A stretch of 64,000 nt of DNA from Oscillospiraceae bacterium (GCA_009777235.1 WRMH01000002.1:124001-188000); one strand, 5' to 3'; positions 40,204-48,954 are shown, numbered from the stretch's first letter. Notes: generated by a model from the sequence alone, not told the origin. Translations and numbers: made by a program.

Positions 40204-41286
40204 ATGAGCAGATTTTTTTCTGATAAATTTAAGACGCTAAAGCCGTATATCCCCGGCGAGCAGCCTAAAAGTGACGCCCTGTCGCCTCTGGGATTGCCGT
40301 ATATCAAGCTCAACACAAATGAATCTCCGTATCCTCCGCCGCCGGGAGTCATTTCTGCCGTGAGCAAAAAAGAGCTTGAGCTGCAAAGGCTCTACCCAAA
40401 TCCCGAAGGCGCGCTGCTTGTAAGCAAACTTGCAAAGCATTATGGCGTCCTGCCCGAAAACATCATGATCGGCAACGGCTCTGACGAGCTTTTAGCGTTT
40501 TCTTTTCTTGCGTTTTTCACGGGCAGCCGGGGCGGAGTGCTGTTTCCCGACATCACCTATGGGTTTTACCCTGTCTACGCAGAGCTTTTTGATGTGCCGT
40601 ATACCGCTTTGCCTCTCGGAGACGATTTTACCGTAAACATAAATGATTACATAGGCTCGGGCAAGAATATTGTTTTGGCAAATCCAAACGCGCCTACGGG
40701 GATAGCTCTTTGCGCGAGTGACATCGAAAAGATCGCGAAAAGCAACCAAAATCAAATTGTACTCATAGACGAGGCATATGTTGACTTTGGCGCCGAGTCC
40801 GCTGTTTCGCTCATAAGCAAATACGACAACTTATTGGTTATCCATACATACTCCAAAGCCCGCTCCATGGCGGGAGCGAGGCTGGCTTATGCAATCGCCT
40901 CCGCGCCGATCATCTCTGATCTGATGAAAATAAAGTATTCTATAAACTCGTATAACGTAAACAGGCTCGCGCAAACAATGGGAGCCGCCGCGCTTGATGA
41001 GGATTTGTACTACAAAGAAAAGCAAACGCAGATAATTAAAACACGCAAATACACAATGTCGGAGCTTGAAAAATTTGGTTTCATAATGACCGATTCAAAG
41101 GCCAATTTCATTTTTGCCAAGCACCCGTCGCTTTCCGGCGATGAGCTTTATATAAAGCTAAAAGCGCGGGGAATCCTCATAAGGCATTGGAATAAACCCC
41201 GCATAGCGGATTATGTCAGAATTACGATTGGCACAAAAGAGCAAATGGATGCTCTGATTTCTGAAATAAGGGAAATTTTACGATAG
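40204..41286 (+). CDS. hisC: Histidinol-phosphate aminotransferase
   Basis: PLP-dependent transfer of an amino group to imidazole acetol phosphate. The 360 residues fit the family. Motifs include IKLNTNESPYPPPPGVI, MIGNGSDELLAFSFL, FPDITYGFYPVYAEL, VLANPNAPTGIAL, IVLIDEAYVDFG and the Schiff-base lysine in TYSKARSMAGARLAYAI. Starts after TTTGGAGAAACT and ends 19 bases before the hisB start, as part of the his operon. Confidence 0.95.
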   Translation: MSRFFSDKFKTLKPYIPGEQPKSDALSPLGLPYIKLNTNESPYPPPPGVISAVSKKELELQRLYPNPEGALLVSKLAKHYGVLPENIMIGNGSDELLAFSFLAFFTGSRGGVLFPDITYGFYPVYAELFDVPYTALPLGDDFTVNINDYIGSGKNIVLANPNAPTGIALCASDIEKIAKSNQNQIVLIDEAYVDFGAESAVSLISKYDNLLVIHTYSKARSMAGARLAYAIASAPIISDLMKIKYSINSYNVNRLAQTMGAAALDEDLYYKEKQTQIIKTRKYTMSELEKFGFIMTDSKANFIFAKHPSLSGDELYIKLKARGILIRHWNKPRIADYVRITIGTKEQMDALISEIREILR

Positions 41287-41305
41287 GGTTTTGGGAGGTC
41301 GCCTA

Positions 41306-41896
41306 ATGAGAAATAGTGATGTATTACGTAAAACGAAAGAAACTGATATTAAACTTGCGCTTAGTCTCGACGGCTCGGGCAAAAGCAACGTAAGCACCGG
41401 CATTGGTTTTCTCGACCATATGCTTGAGCTTTTTGCCGCTCACGGCAGATTTGACCTTGATATAGACTGCACGGGAGATATGTATGTTGACGGGCATCAC
41501 TCTGTCGAGGATATAGGCATCTGTCTGGGTACGGCTTTTTCACAGGCTCTCGGCGACGCGGGCGGCATATGCAGATTTAGCGATGTGACCGTGCCAATGG
41601 ACGAAGCTCTTGTCTTGTGCGCCGTTGATGTGTGCGGCAGAGGTCATCTTGGCTTTGATGTTGCGCTGCCGGAATATGTTGTCGGGGATTTGGAATCGGA
41701 GCTTTTTGAGGAGTTTCTTTTGGCTTTTGTCCGAAAGGCGGGGGTAAATGTACATATACGCCTCCTTTGCGGTAAAAATGCCCACCACATATTGGAAGCC
41801 TGCTTTAAGGCGCTCGCACGCGCTCTCAGGGCTGCCGTGAAAATAGACAGCGAGCTGGGCGGTGAAATTCCGTCCACAAAAGGCGTTTTGATTTAG
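41306..41896 (+). CDS. hisB: Imidazoleglycerol-phosphate dehydratase
   Basis: Dehydrates imidazole glycerol phosphate to the acetol phosphate, a manganese enzyme. The start is ATG 41306 (MRNSDVLRKTKETDIK), 7 bases after GGGAGG; the in-frame ATG at 41291 has no site. 196 residues, the monofunctional size. Typical motifs are GIGFLDHMLELFAAHGRFDL, DGHHSVEDIGICLGTAFSQAL, MDEALVLCAVDVCGRGHLGF and the final CGKNAHHILEACFKALARAL, which hold the metal-binding histidines. Confidence 0.96.
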   Translation: MRNSDVLRKTKETDIKLALSLDGSGKSNVSTGIGFLDHMLELFAAHGRFDLDIDCTGDMYVDGHHSVEDIGICLGTAFSQALGDAGGICRFSDVTVPMDEALVLCAVDVCGRGHLGFDVALPEYVVGDLESELFEEFLLAFVRKAGVNVHIRLLCGKNAHHILEACFKALARALRAAVKIDSELGGEIPSTKGVLI

Positions 41897-41919
41897 GAAG
41901 GCTTTGAGAGGTTGCCTAT

Positions 41920-42633
41920 ATGATACTATATCCGGCAATTGACATATATGAGGGAAAGGCTGTCCGGCTGCTGCGCGGCGACTACGCGCAAATGACAGTT
42001 TACAGCGGCGACCCCATATCTGTTGCGCAAGGTTTCAAAAATCAGGGCGCAACAGCGCTGCATATTGTTGACCTTGAGGCCGCCCGCTTGGGAGAGCCCG
42101 CAAACTTTGATTTGATAGCAAATATCGCCGCCCGGACAAAGATGTTTGTCCAAGTCGGCGGCGGTATTCGTACTCTTGATTCAGTGGAAATGTATTTGGA
42201 TGCGGGCGTCTCGCGTGTGATAATCGGCACGGCGGCAATATCAAAACCCGGCTTTTTGCGCGAGATAGCGGCAAAATACAAAAAAGCGATAGCAGTCTCC
42301 GCGGATATAAAAGACGGGCGCATTGCGATAAAGGGCTGGACAGAGGTTTCCGATCAAGACACGCTTGATTTTTGCAAAACCGCCTTAGATATAGGCATAA
42401 AGACCGTCATTTGCACGGATATATCAAAAGACGGTATGCAAGGCGGTTCAAATATAGAGCTGTATAAAGCGCTCCGCCGTGAGCTATCCGTAGATATTAT
42501 CGCTTCGGGCGGGGTGTCGTCTGTCTCGGAAATCAAAACCCTCACGGAGCTTGGAATAAACGGCGCCATTTTAGGCAAGGCGCTCTACGAGGGCATATTA
42601 AGCATTGAAGATGCGCTATGCGCTGCGCGATAG
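41920..42633 (+). CDS. hisA: ProFAR isomerase
   Basis: Amadori isomerase of histidine synthesis with a (beta-alpha)8 barrel. 237 residues with the half-barrel repeats: LYPAIDIYEGKAVRLLRGDY, LHIVDLEAARLGEPAN, VQVGGGIRTLDSVEMYLDAGVSRVIIGTAA and TVICTDISKDGMQGGSN. The catalytic acid Asp is in the AIDIYEGKAVRL stretch. The ATG follows GAGAGGTTGCCTAT. It is the last his gene of this run: hisH, hisF, hisI and hisE are not found after it, and a serine recombinase gene on the other strand sits next to it. Confidence 0.95.
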   Translation: MILYPAIDIYEGKAVRLLRGDYAQMTVYSGDPISVAQGFKNQGATALHIVDLEAARLGEPANFDLIANIAARTKMFVQVGGGIRTLDSVEMYLDAGVSRVIIGTAAISKPGFLREIAAKYKKAIAVSADIKDGRIAIKGWTEVSDQDTLDFCKTALDIGIKTVICTDISKDGMQGGSNIELYKALRRELSVDIIASGGVSSVSEIKTLTELGINGAILGKALYEGILSIEDALCAAR

Positions 42634-42714
42634 CTCATATTTTTGTCTCAAAATAACATCCTGCACCAGGACACCTGATTTTTGCCATTTCCTTATACTC
42701 TCCTTTTCTACTCT

Positions 42715-42732
42715 CAAAAGGTGTACCTTTTG
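42715..42732. other. Perfect 8-bp palindrome between hisA and the recombinase gene
   Basis: CAAAAGGT-GT-ACCTTTTG, two arms with a 2-base centre. It lies where the hisA and recombinase transcripts converge. It could be a weak terminator stem, or a short symmetrical site for a protein such as the recombinase; the sequence alone does not decide. Confidence 0.35.
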
Positions 42733-42756
42733 GGCCTTTCCTTTTTTTGCGTCTGA

Positions 42757-43359
42757 CTATGTTTTTCTTATATTTTGCTCCCGCAAATGCCTATATAGCG
42801 TGCTTTTTTTAAGCCCGGTCACTGTGCCCATCTGCGAAATTGTGATTTTCCCCCGCTTCCATTGAGTTACCCATTTGAAAAAATCGTCAGGCAGTCTTTT
42901 TGCGGGACGCCCCATATGCACGCCTCTTGCCTTTGCCGCCGCGATTCCCTCCGCTTGGCGTTTCTTTATGTGGTCGCGCTCCGTATGCGACACAAAGCTA
43001 AGGATTTGCAACGTCAAATCCGCAATGAATGTTCCCATCAAATCCTTATATAACCGCGTGTCAAGCAGCGGCATATCAAGCACCACAACATCAATGCCTT
43101 TGTCCTTCGTTATAATCCGCCACTGCTTTTGAATTTCATCATAGTTGCGGCCTAAGCGATCTATGCTGGAAACATATAGCGTGTCACCGCTCCTTAGTCT
43201 GCCGATTATTTTCCTGTACTCCGGTCGGTCAAAATCTTTTCCCGATTGCTTGTCTACATATATCCGTTTGTCAGGGATTCCCAAATTTCGCATTTCCCTC
43301 ATCTGACGGTCTTGGTTTTGGCTCACATCAGACACTCTCACATAGCCGTATTTTTTCAT
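42757..43359 (-). CDS. Serine recombinase (resolvase/invertase family)
   Basis: A 200-residue site-specific recombinase of the small-serine (resolvase/invertase) class. The catalytic Ser10 is in KKYGYVRVSDVSQNQDRQM. The Arg-rich active-site block is VSSIDRLGRNYDEI, and the long dimerisation helix follows (LSFVSHTERDHIKKRQAEGI). The C-terminal DNA-binding part (about 150-200) has GRPAKRLPDDFF, then a helix-turn-helix (ITISQMGTVTGLKKSTLYRHL). The ATG at 43359 follows AAAGGATTGTATAAAC, with a TTGACA-like element upstream near 43421. No inverted-repeat transposon ends were found, so it may be a stand-alone resolvase or an orphan of a mobile element that entered the his operon region. Confidence 0.92.
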   Translation of the reverse strand: MKKYGYVRVSDVSQNQDRQMREMRNLGIPDKRIYVDKQSGKDFDRPEYRKIIGRLRSGDTLYVSSIDRLGRNYDEIQKQWRIITKDKGIDVVVLDMPLLDTRLYKDLMGTFIADLTLQILSFVSHTERDHIKKRQAEGIAAAKARGVHMGRPAKRLPDDFFKWVTQWKRGKITISQMGTVTGLKKSTLYRHLREQNIRKT

Positions 43360-43591
43360 GTTTATACAATCCTTTCGCTTCGTATCCCATAGTTTAACAA
43401 GAGACGTTTTTCTGCTGTCAAAACGCCCCCGTTTATTTTAGCGAAGGATGGTTTGTTCACAAACATATTTATTTACAAGGGGTAAATAGTTTTTAGTAAT
43501 TTACAGTGCTTTTTGCATGATTCCCAAAATACTAAAACAAAATGCCCCAAATCACTAAAACGAGACTTGAAGATGTTTCGTCAAACTATTC

Positions 43592-43690
43592 GGCAAAAAA
43601 ACTTTATCGCGTTATCTACCAGATTGTGCGCGACCTGCGTTGTCGAATCCTTATCTCCGTGCGTCGTAATAGCTTCTTCGGGAAGCTGCG
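43592..43690 (-). pseudogene. Fragment of a duplicated histidine kinase gene
   Basis: About 99 bases (43592-43690) match 45182-45280 inside the kinase gene at 44913-46349 with about nine in ten bases identical and one indel. On the minus strand it encodes EAITTHGDKDSTTQVAHNLV then DNAIKFF, close to the kinase EAITTRGDKDSITQVVYNLI. It has no flanking kinase sequence and no start, so it is a degenerate partial copy. It lies between the recombinase gene and pfkA, and the rest of 43440-43590 contains no gene I can recognise. Confidence 0.75.
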
Positions 43691-43723
43691 CGATAGCTCT
43701 TATGATTTTTTTATTGCGATACT

Positions 43724-44785
43724 TTACTCGCCCAATGATATGCCGAGCAGCCGAGCTTGCTTTAAAACCTCATTTTCGACCGGAATCGTCTTTAGCTTTC
43801 CGGCAACCTCGCTGAGCGCGACAGCCCCTATGGAAGAACCTTGCAAGGCTACCATGTAGCCGAATTTTCTTTTAAGTACAAGCTCTCCGGCCATAGCTCC
43901 AAGCCGCGAACAGAACACGCGGTCTGTCGGGGTTGGGTCGCCGCCTCGCTGAAAATGGCCGGGTATGACGAGCCTGACATCTTGCTGATCAAGCCTGTTT
44001 TCAAGGGCTCGGACGAGCTCCTGACCGGGTGAAATGTCACCGGCTTTCCGTTCTTTTTTTGGTTTTTCCGCCATATCGCGTGTCATCGCGCCCTCCGCAA
44101 TGGCGATGATGGAAAAGTTTTTGCCGGAGCGGTTTCGCTTGTGGATAACCTCAAGCACGGAATCTACCGTGTAGGGAATCTCGGGGAGCAGTATCACGTC
44201 GGCGCCTCCCGCAATGCCCGCATAGAGCGCAACCCATCCGGCTTTGCGTCCCATCAGCTCGCAAACGAAAACGCGCCCGTGCGCAGCCGCTGTCGAATGA
44301 AGAGTGTCTAATACGTCCGTCGCCTTTGCAACGGCGCTGTCAAATCCAAAAGAATAATCGGTGCAGTAGATATCGTTATCAATGGTTTTTGGCAGCGTAA
44401 CTATATTTATGCCGCATTGACTGAGCGCGTACGCGGTTTTGTGAGTACCGTTGCCCCCGAGGATAACAAGCGCGTCAAAACATTCATTGTGATAGTTGCG
44501 TACCATTGTGGTAAGCCTGTCCTCATTGCTCGCGGCGTCAAAGTCGCGAATTGTTTTGAACGGCTGGCGGGACGTGCCAAGTATAGTGCCGCCCTCGCGC
44601 AAAATGCCGGAAAATTCGTGCTGCTCCATTTTTCGCCATCTTGAATTTATGAGCCCGCGATAGCCGTCTTCAATGCCGAATATTTCCACGTAAGGCACAG
44701 CGCCGAAGAGTGTTTTCGCGACGCCTCTTAGCGCGGCGTTTAGCCCCTGGCAATCTCCTCCGCTGGTTAAAAATCCAATTTTCAT
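43724..44785 (-). CDS. pfkA: 6-phosphofructokinase (GGNGT / PKTIDND type)
   Basis: Phosphorylates fructose 6-phosphate, the committed step of glycolysis. The start chosen is ATG 44785 (MKIGFLTSGGDCQGLNAALRG), 353 residues. Motifs: TSGGDCQGLNAALRG (substrate and nucleotide loop), LVILGGNGTHKTAYAL where ATP-type enzymes mostly have GGDGS, PKTIDNDIYCTDYSFGFDSAV with Lys at the position that is Gly in E. coli ATP-PFK, and ELMGRKAGWVALYAG. The Lys resembles PPi-dependent or mixed-type enzymes, while the small Gly after Asn resembles ATP-dependent ones. The phosphoryl donor cannot be fixed from sequence. The gene precedes the kinase-fragment region on the minus strand. Confidence 0.93.
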   Translation of the reverse strand: MKIGFLTSGGDCQGLNAALRGVAKTLFGAVPYVEIFGIEDGYRGLINSRWRKMEQHEFSGILREGGTILGTSRQPFKTIRDFDAASNEDRLTTMVRNYHNECFDALVILGGNGTHKTAYALSQCGINIVTLPKTIDNDIYCTDYSFGFDSAVAKATDVLDTLHSTAAAHGRVFVCELMGRKAGWVALYAGIAGGADVILLPEIPYTVDSVLEVIHKRNRSGKNFSIIAIAEGAMTRDMAEKPKKERKAGDISPGQELVRALENRLDQQDVRLVIPGHFQRGGDPTPTDRVFCSRLGAMAGELVLKRKFGYMVALQGSSIGAVALSEVAGKLKTIPVENEVLKQARLLGISLGE

Positions 44786-44912
44786 ATCGTTACCGCACCT
44801 TTCAATCTTTTGATAGTTCTTCCCGCCTTTTGGAGCTAAACCTATTGTATGCGAGTGATTAAAAAAACGCAAGAAGAAAAAGATTTAATTGCTTTAAGGT
44901 ATAACCCCGCCC

Positions 44913-46349
44913 CTACACCGCGGTCAGCGAAAAGATGAATTTCGTTACACCGCCGGAGCTTGTCACAAAGATATCTTCATTGTGATTGTCCAAAATTGCC
45001 TTTACGATATATAATCCGAGACCGACCCCGTCACGGTCGCTGCTTCGAGATTTGTCCGCCTTGTGGAACCTTTGGAAAATAAACGGAAGCTCTTCTTCGG
45101 GTATGGTTTCACCGTGATTGGTGACAGACACAAAGACCCGCTCGTTTTGCCGCCAAAGCTCGATTCTAATCACGCCATTATCGGCAGAAAACTTTATCGC
45201 GTTATCTATCAGATTATACACGACCTGCGTTATCGAATCCTTATCTCCGCGAGTCGTAATAGCTTCATCGGGAAGCTGCGCTTCAATGCTCTGCTGCCTT
45301 TCCGCTATCTTTCCGCCAAGACTCAAAATAGCAAGCCGCGCAACCTCCGTGATGTCGAATGTTCTCTCCAAAATGACCTTTGCGTCTGTCTTGCCGATTT
45401 TGGATATCTCGAGCATACTGCGCACCAATCTTGATATCCGCTTTGTTTCTGAGGATATGACCTCAAGGTATCTCTTTTCGTTTTCGCGCGGTATCGTTCC
45501 GTCCAGCAGACCTTCGGCAAACCCGGAAATAACAGTCATCGGAGTCTTTAGTTCGTGTGAAAGGTTGGAAACAAACTCCCGTCTCTGCTGCTCGGAGTTT
45601 TCCATAGAGTCTGCCATCAGGTTAAACGCTTTTGTGAGCTGCCCGATTTCATCTACTCTGCACGTATCGCGGACACGCACGTCAAACTCGCCTCGCGCAA
45701 AACGATGCGCGACGCTTGCCATTTCATTGAGCGGCTTTACTTGCCTTTTTAGCGATACAAATGAGATGGCAAAGGCGAGCAGCATAACACTTAGCGAGCA
45801 AAACACAAAGGCCGCCGTAAATTTGCGCCACTCACGCCCAAAAGCTTCAATATCACTGGTCACAAACAAATAGCCGTATGTGCGAAGCTCTCCGCCAACA
45901 TTGACAGATAAGGGCATACCCGCCGTTTGCCGATACGCCGGATAAATCTCTCCGAGCGTTGAGCGGACAACGGAGCGTTCCCTTATGTCCGTAGCCTCCA
46001 AGATAGATTTTGGAACAGTTTTTCCCGAATGAACAATAAATGGGTCGGAGCCGGACAAGATCGCTCCATCGGCGTCTGTTATAAGCAAATCCATATTTGT
46101 AATGCGGGAAGTCACCGCAAGCCACATGGCAAGGTCTAAGTCATTTAGGTTTACGCCATAATGAATATGTTGAGTCGCGATGTATCTGGCTGATTCATTG
46201 AGCGTGGAAATCATCATTTCTCTCTTTTCGTTTATGGAGCGGCTGTAGCTGAACGCGGACGACAGACCTCCCAAAAGAGAAAAACTTATAAAAACAATAA
46301 GCACCGTTGCGATAAATATCCTAAAATACGTGCTTTTCCTCATCTTCAC
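44913..46349 (-). CDS. Sensor histidine kinase with HAMP domain
   Basis: A 478-residue kinase. The start is GTG 46349 overlapping the stop of the response regulator (ATGTGA), with GAGG seven bases upstream. A membrane segment at about 10-32, an external sensor region (about 33-175) and a second membrane segment (about 178-200) are followed by HAMP (LKRQVKPLNEMASVAHRFAR), HisKA (FVSNLSHELKTPMTVISGFAEG, His about residue 268) and HATPase (VVYNLIDNAIKFSADNG, then GVGLGLYIV). It is the probable parent of the 99-base fragment at 43592-43690. Its output is the OmpR regulator encoded upstream with a stop-start overlap. Confidence 0.94.
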   Translation of the reverse strand: MKMRKSTYFRIFIATVLIVFISFSLLGGLSSAFSYSRSINEKREMMISTLNESARYIATQHIHYGVNLNDLDLAMWLAVTSRITNMDLLITDADGAILSGSDPFIVHSGKTVPKSILEATDIRERSVVRSTLGEIYPAYRQTAGMPLSVNVGGELRTYGYLFVTSDIEAFGREWRKFTAAFVFCSLSVMLLAFAISFVSLKRQVKPLNEMASVAHRFARGEFDVRVRDTCRVDEIGQLTKAFNLMADSMENSEQQRREFVSNLSHELKTPMTVISGFAEGLLDGTIPRENEKRYLEVISSETKRISRLVRSMLEISKIGKTDAKVILERTFDITEVARLAILSLGGKIAERQQSIEAQLPDEAITTRGDKDSITQVVYNLIDNAIKFSADNGVIRIELWRQNERVFVSVTNHGETIPEEELPFIFQRFHKADKSRSSDRDGVGLGLYIVKAILDNHNEDIFVTSSGGVTKFIFSLTAV

Positions 46350-47032
46350 ATACTTACCTCAAATTTGTAGCCGACTCCCCAAATCGTTTTGAGCGACCAT
46401 TTGTCGCTCGCGCCGTCAAGTTTTTCGCGGAGGCGTTTTATGTGAACATCTACCGTGCGCGAATCTCCATAATAATCAAAGCCCCAGACCTCGTCAAGGA
46501 GCTGATTTCGCGTAAAAACCCTGTTTGGCGAAGATGCAAAGTAATAGAGCAGTTCCATCTCTTTTGGCGGAGCGTCAACGCGCTTGCCGTTTACAAGCAG
46601 CTCGAAGGAATTCATGTCAATAACTAAATTTTCAAATGTCAGTTTTCTTATCTGCGACGAATCGGTCGCTTCAAAGCGGCGTATCACTGAATGAATACGC
46701 GCCATCAGCTCACTGATTTCAAACGGCTTTACAATATAGTCGTCCGCGCCCATTTCAAGACCGGTGACTTTGTCAAGGGTTTCGCCTTTTGCCGTGAGCA
46801 TAATGATCGGCACGTTGGATGTTCTTCGGATTTCACGGCATACGCCCCAGCCGTCAATCATGGGCAACATAATGTCAAGCAGCACAAGGTCGGGCTCGAT
46901 TCGCGAAAACTCCGATAACGCCACCGCCCCATTATCGGCGATGGTTACTTTAAATCCATCTTTTTCTAAGTACAGACGCAAAAGCTCCGCTATGTTACTG
47001 TCATCTTCAACAACAAGAACGTCCTTTTTCAC
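46346..47032 (-). CDS. OmpR/PhoB-family response regulator
   Basis: A 228-residue DNA-binding regulator paired with the HAMP kinase. The receiver domain has VLVVEDDSNIAELLRLYLE, phospho-acceptor Asp in DLVLLDIMLPMIDGWGV, and the KPFEI motif. The C-terminal winged helix (about 135-228) contains PPKEMELLYYFASSPNRVFTR, then the recognition region DSRTVDVHIKRLREKLDG. Start at 47032 follows GAGGGTGAGGTTGT. The kinase gene starts inside its stop codon. No local target gene is obvious. Confidence 0.95.
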   Translation of the reverse strand: MKKDVLVVEDDSNIAELLRLYLEKDGFKVTIADNGAVALSEFSRIEPDLVLLDIMLPMIDGWGVCREIRRTSNVPIIMLTAKGETLDKVTGLEMGADDYIVKPFEISELMARIHSVIRRFEATDSSQIRKLTFENLVIDMNSFELLVNGKRVDAPPKEMELLYYFASSPNRVFTRNQLLDEVWGFDYYGDSRTVDVHIKRLREKLDGASDKWSLKTIWGVGYKFEVSM

Positions 47033-47141
47033 AACCTCACCCTCCTGTCAATTCATAAATCGGCTTGTATCTTTAGTATACACGCAAAAAACGCTCTGTT
47101 GTTAACAAATTGAAAACAAACTCATCCTTTTTTATTTTTCG

Positions 47142-47171
47142 TTGAAATACGACCGGAATTTATGATATACT
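47142..47171 (+). promoter_or_regulatory. Predicted promoter of the XRE membrane regulator
   Basis: TTGAAA (47142-47147), an 18-base spacer, TATACT (47166-47171). Expected start about 47178, 34 bases before the ATG. Confidence 0.5.
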
Positions 47172-47211
47172 GCCGTATATTCCTCTGCTTCACATCTATA
47201 TTAGGGGTGCT

Positions 47212-47793
47212 ATGGACTTAAAAGATATTGTTTCAAGAAATATAATATATCTTCGCGGGGCAAAAAAAATGACGCAGCTTGAGCTGGGCGAGGCGCTGTG
47301 TTATTCAGATAAAGCCGTATCAAAATGGGAGCGGGGAGAGGCCGTTCCCGATGCCTATGTGTTAAAAAAGCTAAGCGCCCTCTTTGATGTATCGGTAGAT
47401 TACCTGCTAAACGAACACGACGAAAAAGAATTAAAAACGGGCAATCCCCACAGATTTAACCGCCGCATTATTTCGCTCATCTCCTTTTTTGGCATATGGA
47501 CGCTTGCCGTTATCATCTTTGCGGTGCTGTGGGTTTTTGTAGATTCTCTAAAATGGCTCGTATTTGTATATACCTTGCCTATTTCTCTCGTCAATATGAT
47601 TGTCTTGACCGCGTTTTGGGGCAAAGCAAAGACAAATTTGTTTAACATATCTTTTCTTGTTTGGGGTGTTTTGACCGCTATATATATCACGGTTTTGCTG
47701 TTTTTGCAGTATAACTGGTGGCTTTTGTTTTGCATCGGCATTCCCGCTCAAGTCGTCGTAATACTCAGTTTTAGGGTTATAAATAAAAAGTAA
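47212..47793 (+). CDS. XRE-family transcriptional regulator with C-terminal membrane domain
   Basis: A 193-residue protein with an N-terminal helix-turn-helix (residues about 5-60: RNIIYLRGAKKMTQLELGEA, then KAVSKWERGEAVPDAYVLKK) and about four membrane segments in residues 82-190. The end is basic (RVINKK). This arrangement, a Cro/CI-type DNA-binding domain tethered to a small hydrophobic domain, is widespread in Firmicutes; the membrane part may sense the envelope or antimicrobial peptides. The ATG follows AGGGGTGCT. A clean terminator lies downstream at 47840-47866. Confidence 0.88.
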   Translation: MDLKDIVSRNIIYLRGAKKMTQLELGEALCYSDKAVSKWERGEAVPDAYVLKKLSALFDVSVDYLLNEHDEKELKTGNPHRFNRRIISLISFFGIWTLAVIIFAVLWVFVDSLKWLVFVYTLPISLVNMIVLTAFWGKAKTNLFNISFLVWGVLTAIYITVLLFLQYNWWLLFCIGIPAQVVVILSFRVINKK

Positions 47794-47839
47794 GGTCGGG
47801 CACAACGCATTGCAAACCCCTTGTAAACAGGCTTCTACA

Positions 47840-47866
47840 GGCGATTCTACAAAACGTAGAGTCGCC
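47840..47866 (+). terminator. Intrinsic terminator of the XRE gene
   Basis: GGCGATTCTAC-AAAAC-GTAGAGTCGCC (11-bp stem, one G-T) followed by GTTTTCTTTCT. Confidence 0.75.
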
Positions 47867-47933
47867 GTTTTCTTTCTCTACTGCTCATTTTCTTATCGTA
47901 TAGCCGCTATGCAGGGCAGTAGCTTTTGTTTTT

Positions 47934-47963
47934 TTGAATATTGAAATAAAATCGGCTTATAAT
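47934..47963 (+). promoter_or_regulatory. Predicted promoter of degV
   Basis: TTGAAT (47934-47939), an 18-base spacer, TATAAT (47958-47963). The start would be near 47970, leaving an 82-base leader. Confidence 0.55.
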
Positions 47964-48051
47964 AAAGACTTCTCGTCTGTATCTTCACAGAGTTCGCAAA
48001 GCGGCGCAAGATCAAACCGAGAGGCCATATAATATGAAAGGGGAACTTTTG

Positions 48052-48939
48052 ATGAATAAATACATTTTGAGCTGCTGCTCTACGGCCGATTTGACCGAAG
48101 AACATTTCAAGGCGAGGGATATTGAGTATGTGTGTTTCCATTTTACATTGGACGGCGTTGAGTATCCCGATGATTTGGGCAAATCTATGCCATTTGACAA
48201 ATTTTATAAAGCCATGACGGATGGAGCCGTCACCAAAACATCACATGTAAACGTAGATGAATATATCAACTTCTTTACACCTTTCTTGGAAGCCGGGCAG
48301 GACGTTTTGCATATATCTTTTTCCAGCGGCCTTTCGGCAGCCTTCAACTCCGCCATCGTTGCAAAAGACGAGCTGACGGAAAAATATCCTGACAGAAAAT
48401 TGTATATTGTTGACTCTTTGTGCGCATCCTCCGGTTATGGGTTGCTTATGGATAAGTTGGCCGACTTGCGGGACGAGGGTATGTGTATAGATGATTTGCA
48501 TACTTGGGTAACTGAAAATAAGCTGCGGATGCATCACTGGTTTTTTTCCACAGACTTGACTTTTTATATAAAGGGCGGGCGAGTGTCTAAGACCGCCGGT
48601 GTGGTCGGAACTCTATTGAATATTTGTCCGCTGTTGAATATGGATTGTGACGGAAAGCTCATTGCAAGGGCAAAAATTCGGGGCAAGAAGAATGTCTTTC
48701 GGGAAATTGTCAGCAAAATGGAAATGTTTGCCGACAATCAGCTTTGCTATGACGGCAAATGCTATATTTCCAACTCCGCCTGCTTTGAAGATGCCAAGTC
48801 GGTAGCGGGCTTAATACAAGAACGGTTTCCAAGACTTTGCGGAGAGGTTGAAATCAACAGCATAGGCACGACCATAGGCAGTCACACAGGACCCGGAACA
48901 GTCGCCCTATTCTTCTGGGGAACCTCCCGCAACGAATAA
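48052..48939 (+). CDS. degV: DegV family fatty-acid-binding protein
   Basis: A DegV/FakB-type protein. Such proteins bind fatty acids and present them to a kinase (FakA) for phosphorylation. 295 residues from ATG 48052 (MNKYILSCCSTADLTEEHF), 8 bases after AGGGGA; an earlier in-frame ATG at 48034 is less likely. Characteristic segments are VCFHFTLDGVEYPDDLGKSM, KTSHVNVDEYINFFTPFLEA, DVLHISFSSGLSAAFNSAIV (with the binding loop Ser) and GRVSKTAGVVGTLLNICPLL. The C-terminus NSIGTTIGSHTGPGTVALFF is typical. No FakA gene is adjacent. Confidence 0.93.
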   Translation: MNKYILSCCSTADLTEEHFKARDIEYVCFHFTLDGVEYPDDLGKSMPFDKFYKAMTDGAVTKTSHVNVDEYINFFTPFLEAGQDVLHISFSSGLSAAFNSAIVAKDELTEKYPDRKLYIVDSLCASSGYGLLMDKLADLRDEGMCIDDLHTWVTENKLRMHHWFFSTDLTFYIKGGRVSKTAGVVGTLLNICPLLNMDCDGKLIARAKIRGKKNVFREIVSKMEMFADNQLCYDGKCYISNSACFEDAKSVAGLIQERFPRLCGEVEINSIGTTIGSHTGPGTVALFFWGTSRNE

Positions 48940-48954
48940 AAACTGAGTTACACG

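Noticed and set aside
43513-43859. Plus-strand frames of about 100 codons near the end of pfkA
   Set aside because: They run over the reverse complement of the kinase fragment and pfkA and have no supporting signals.
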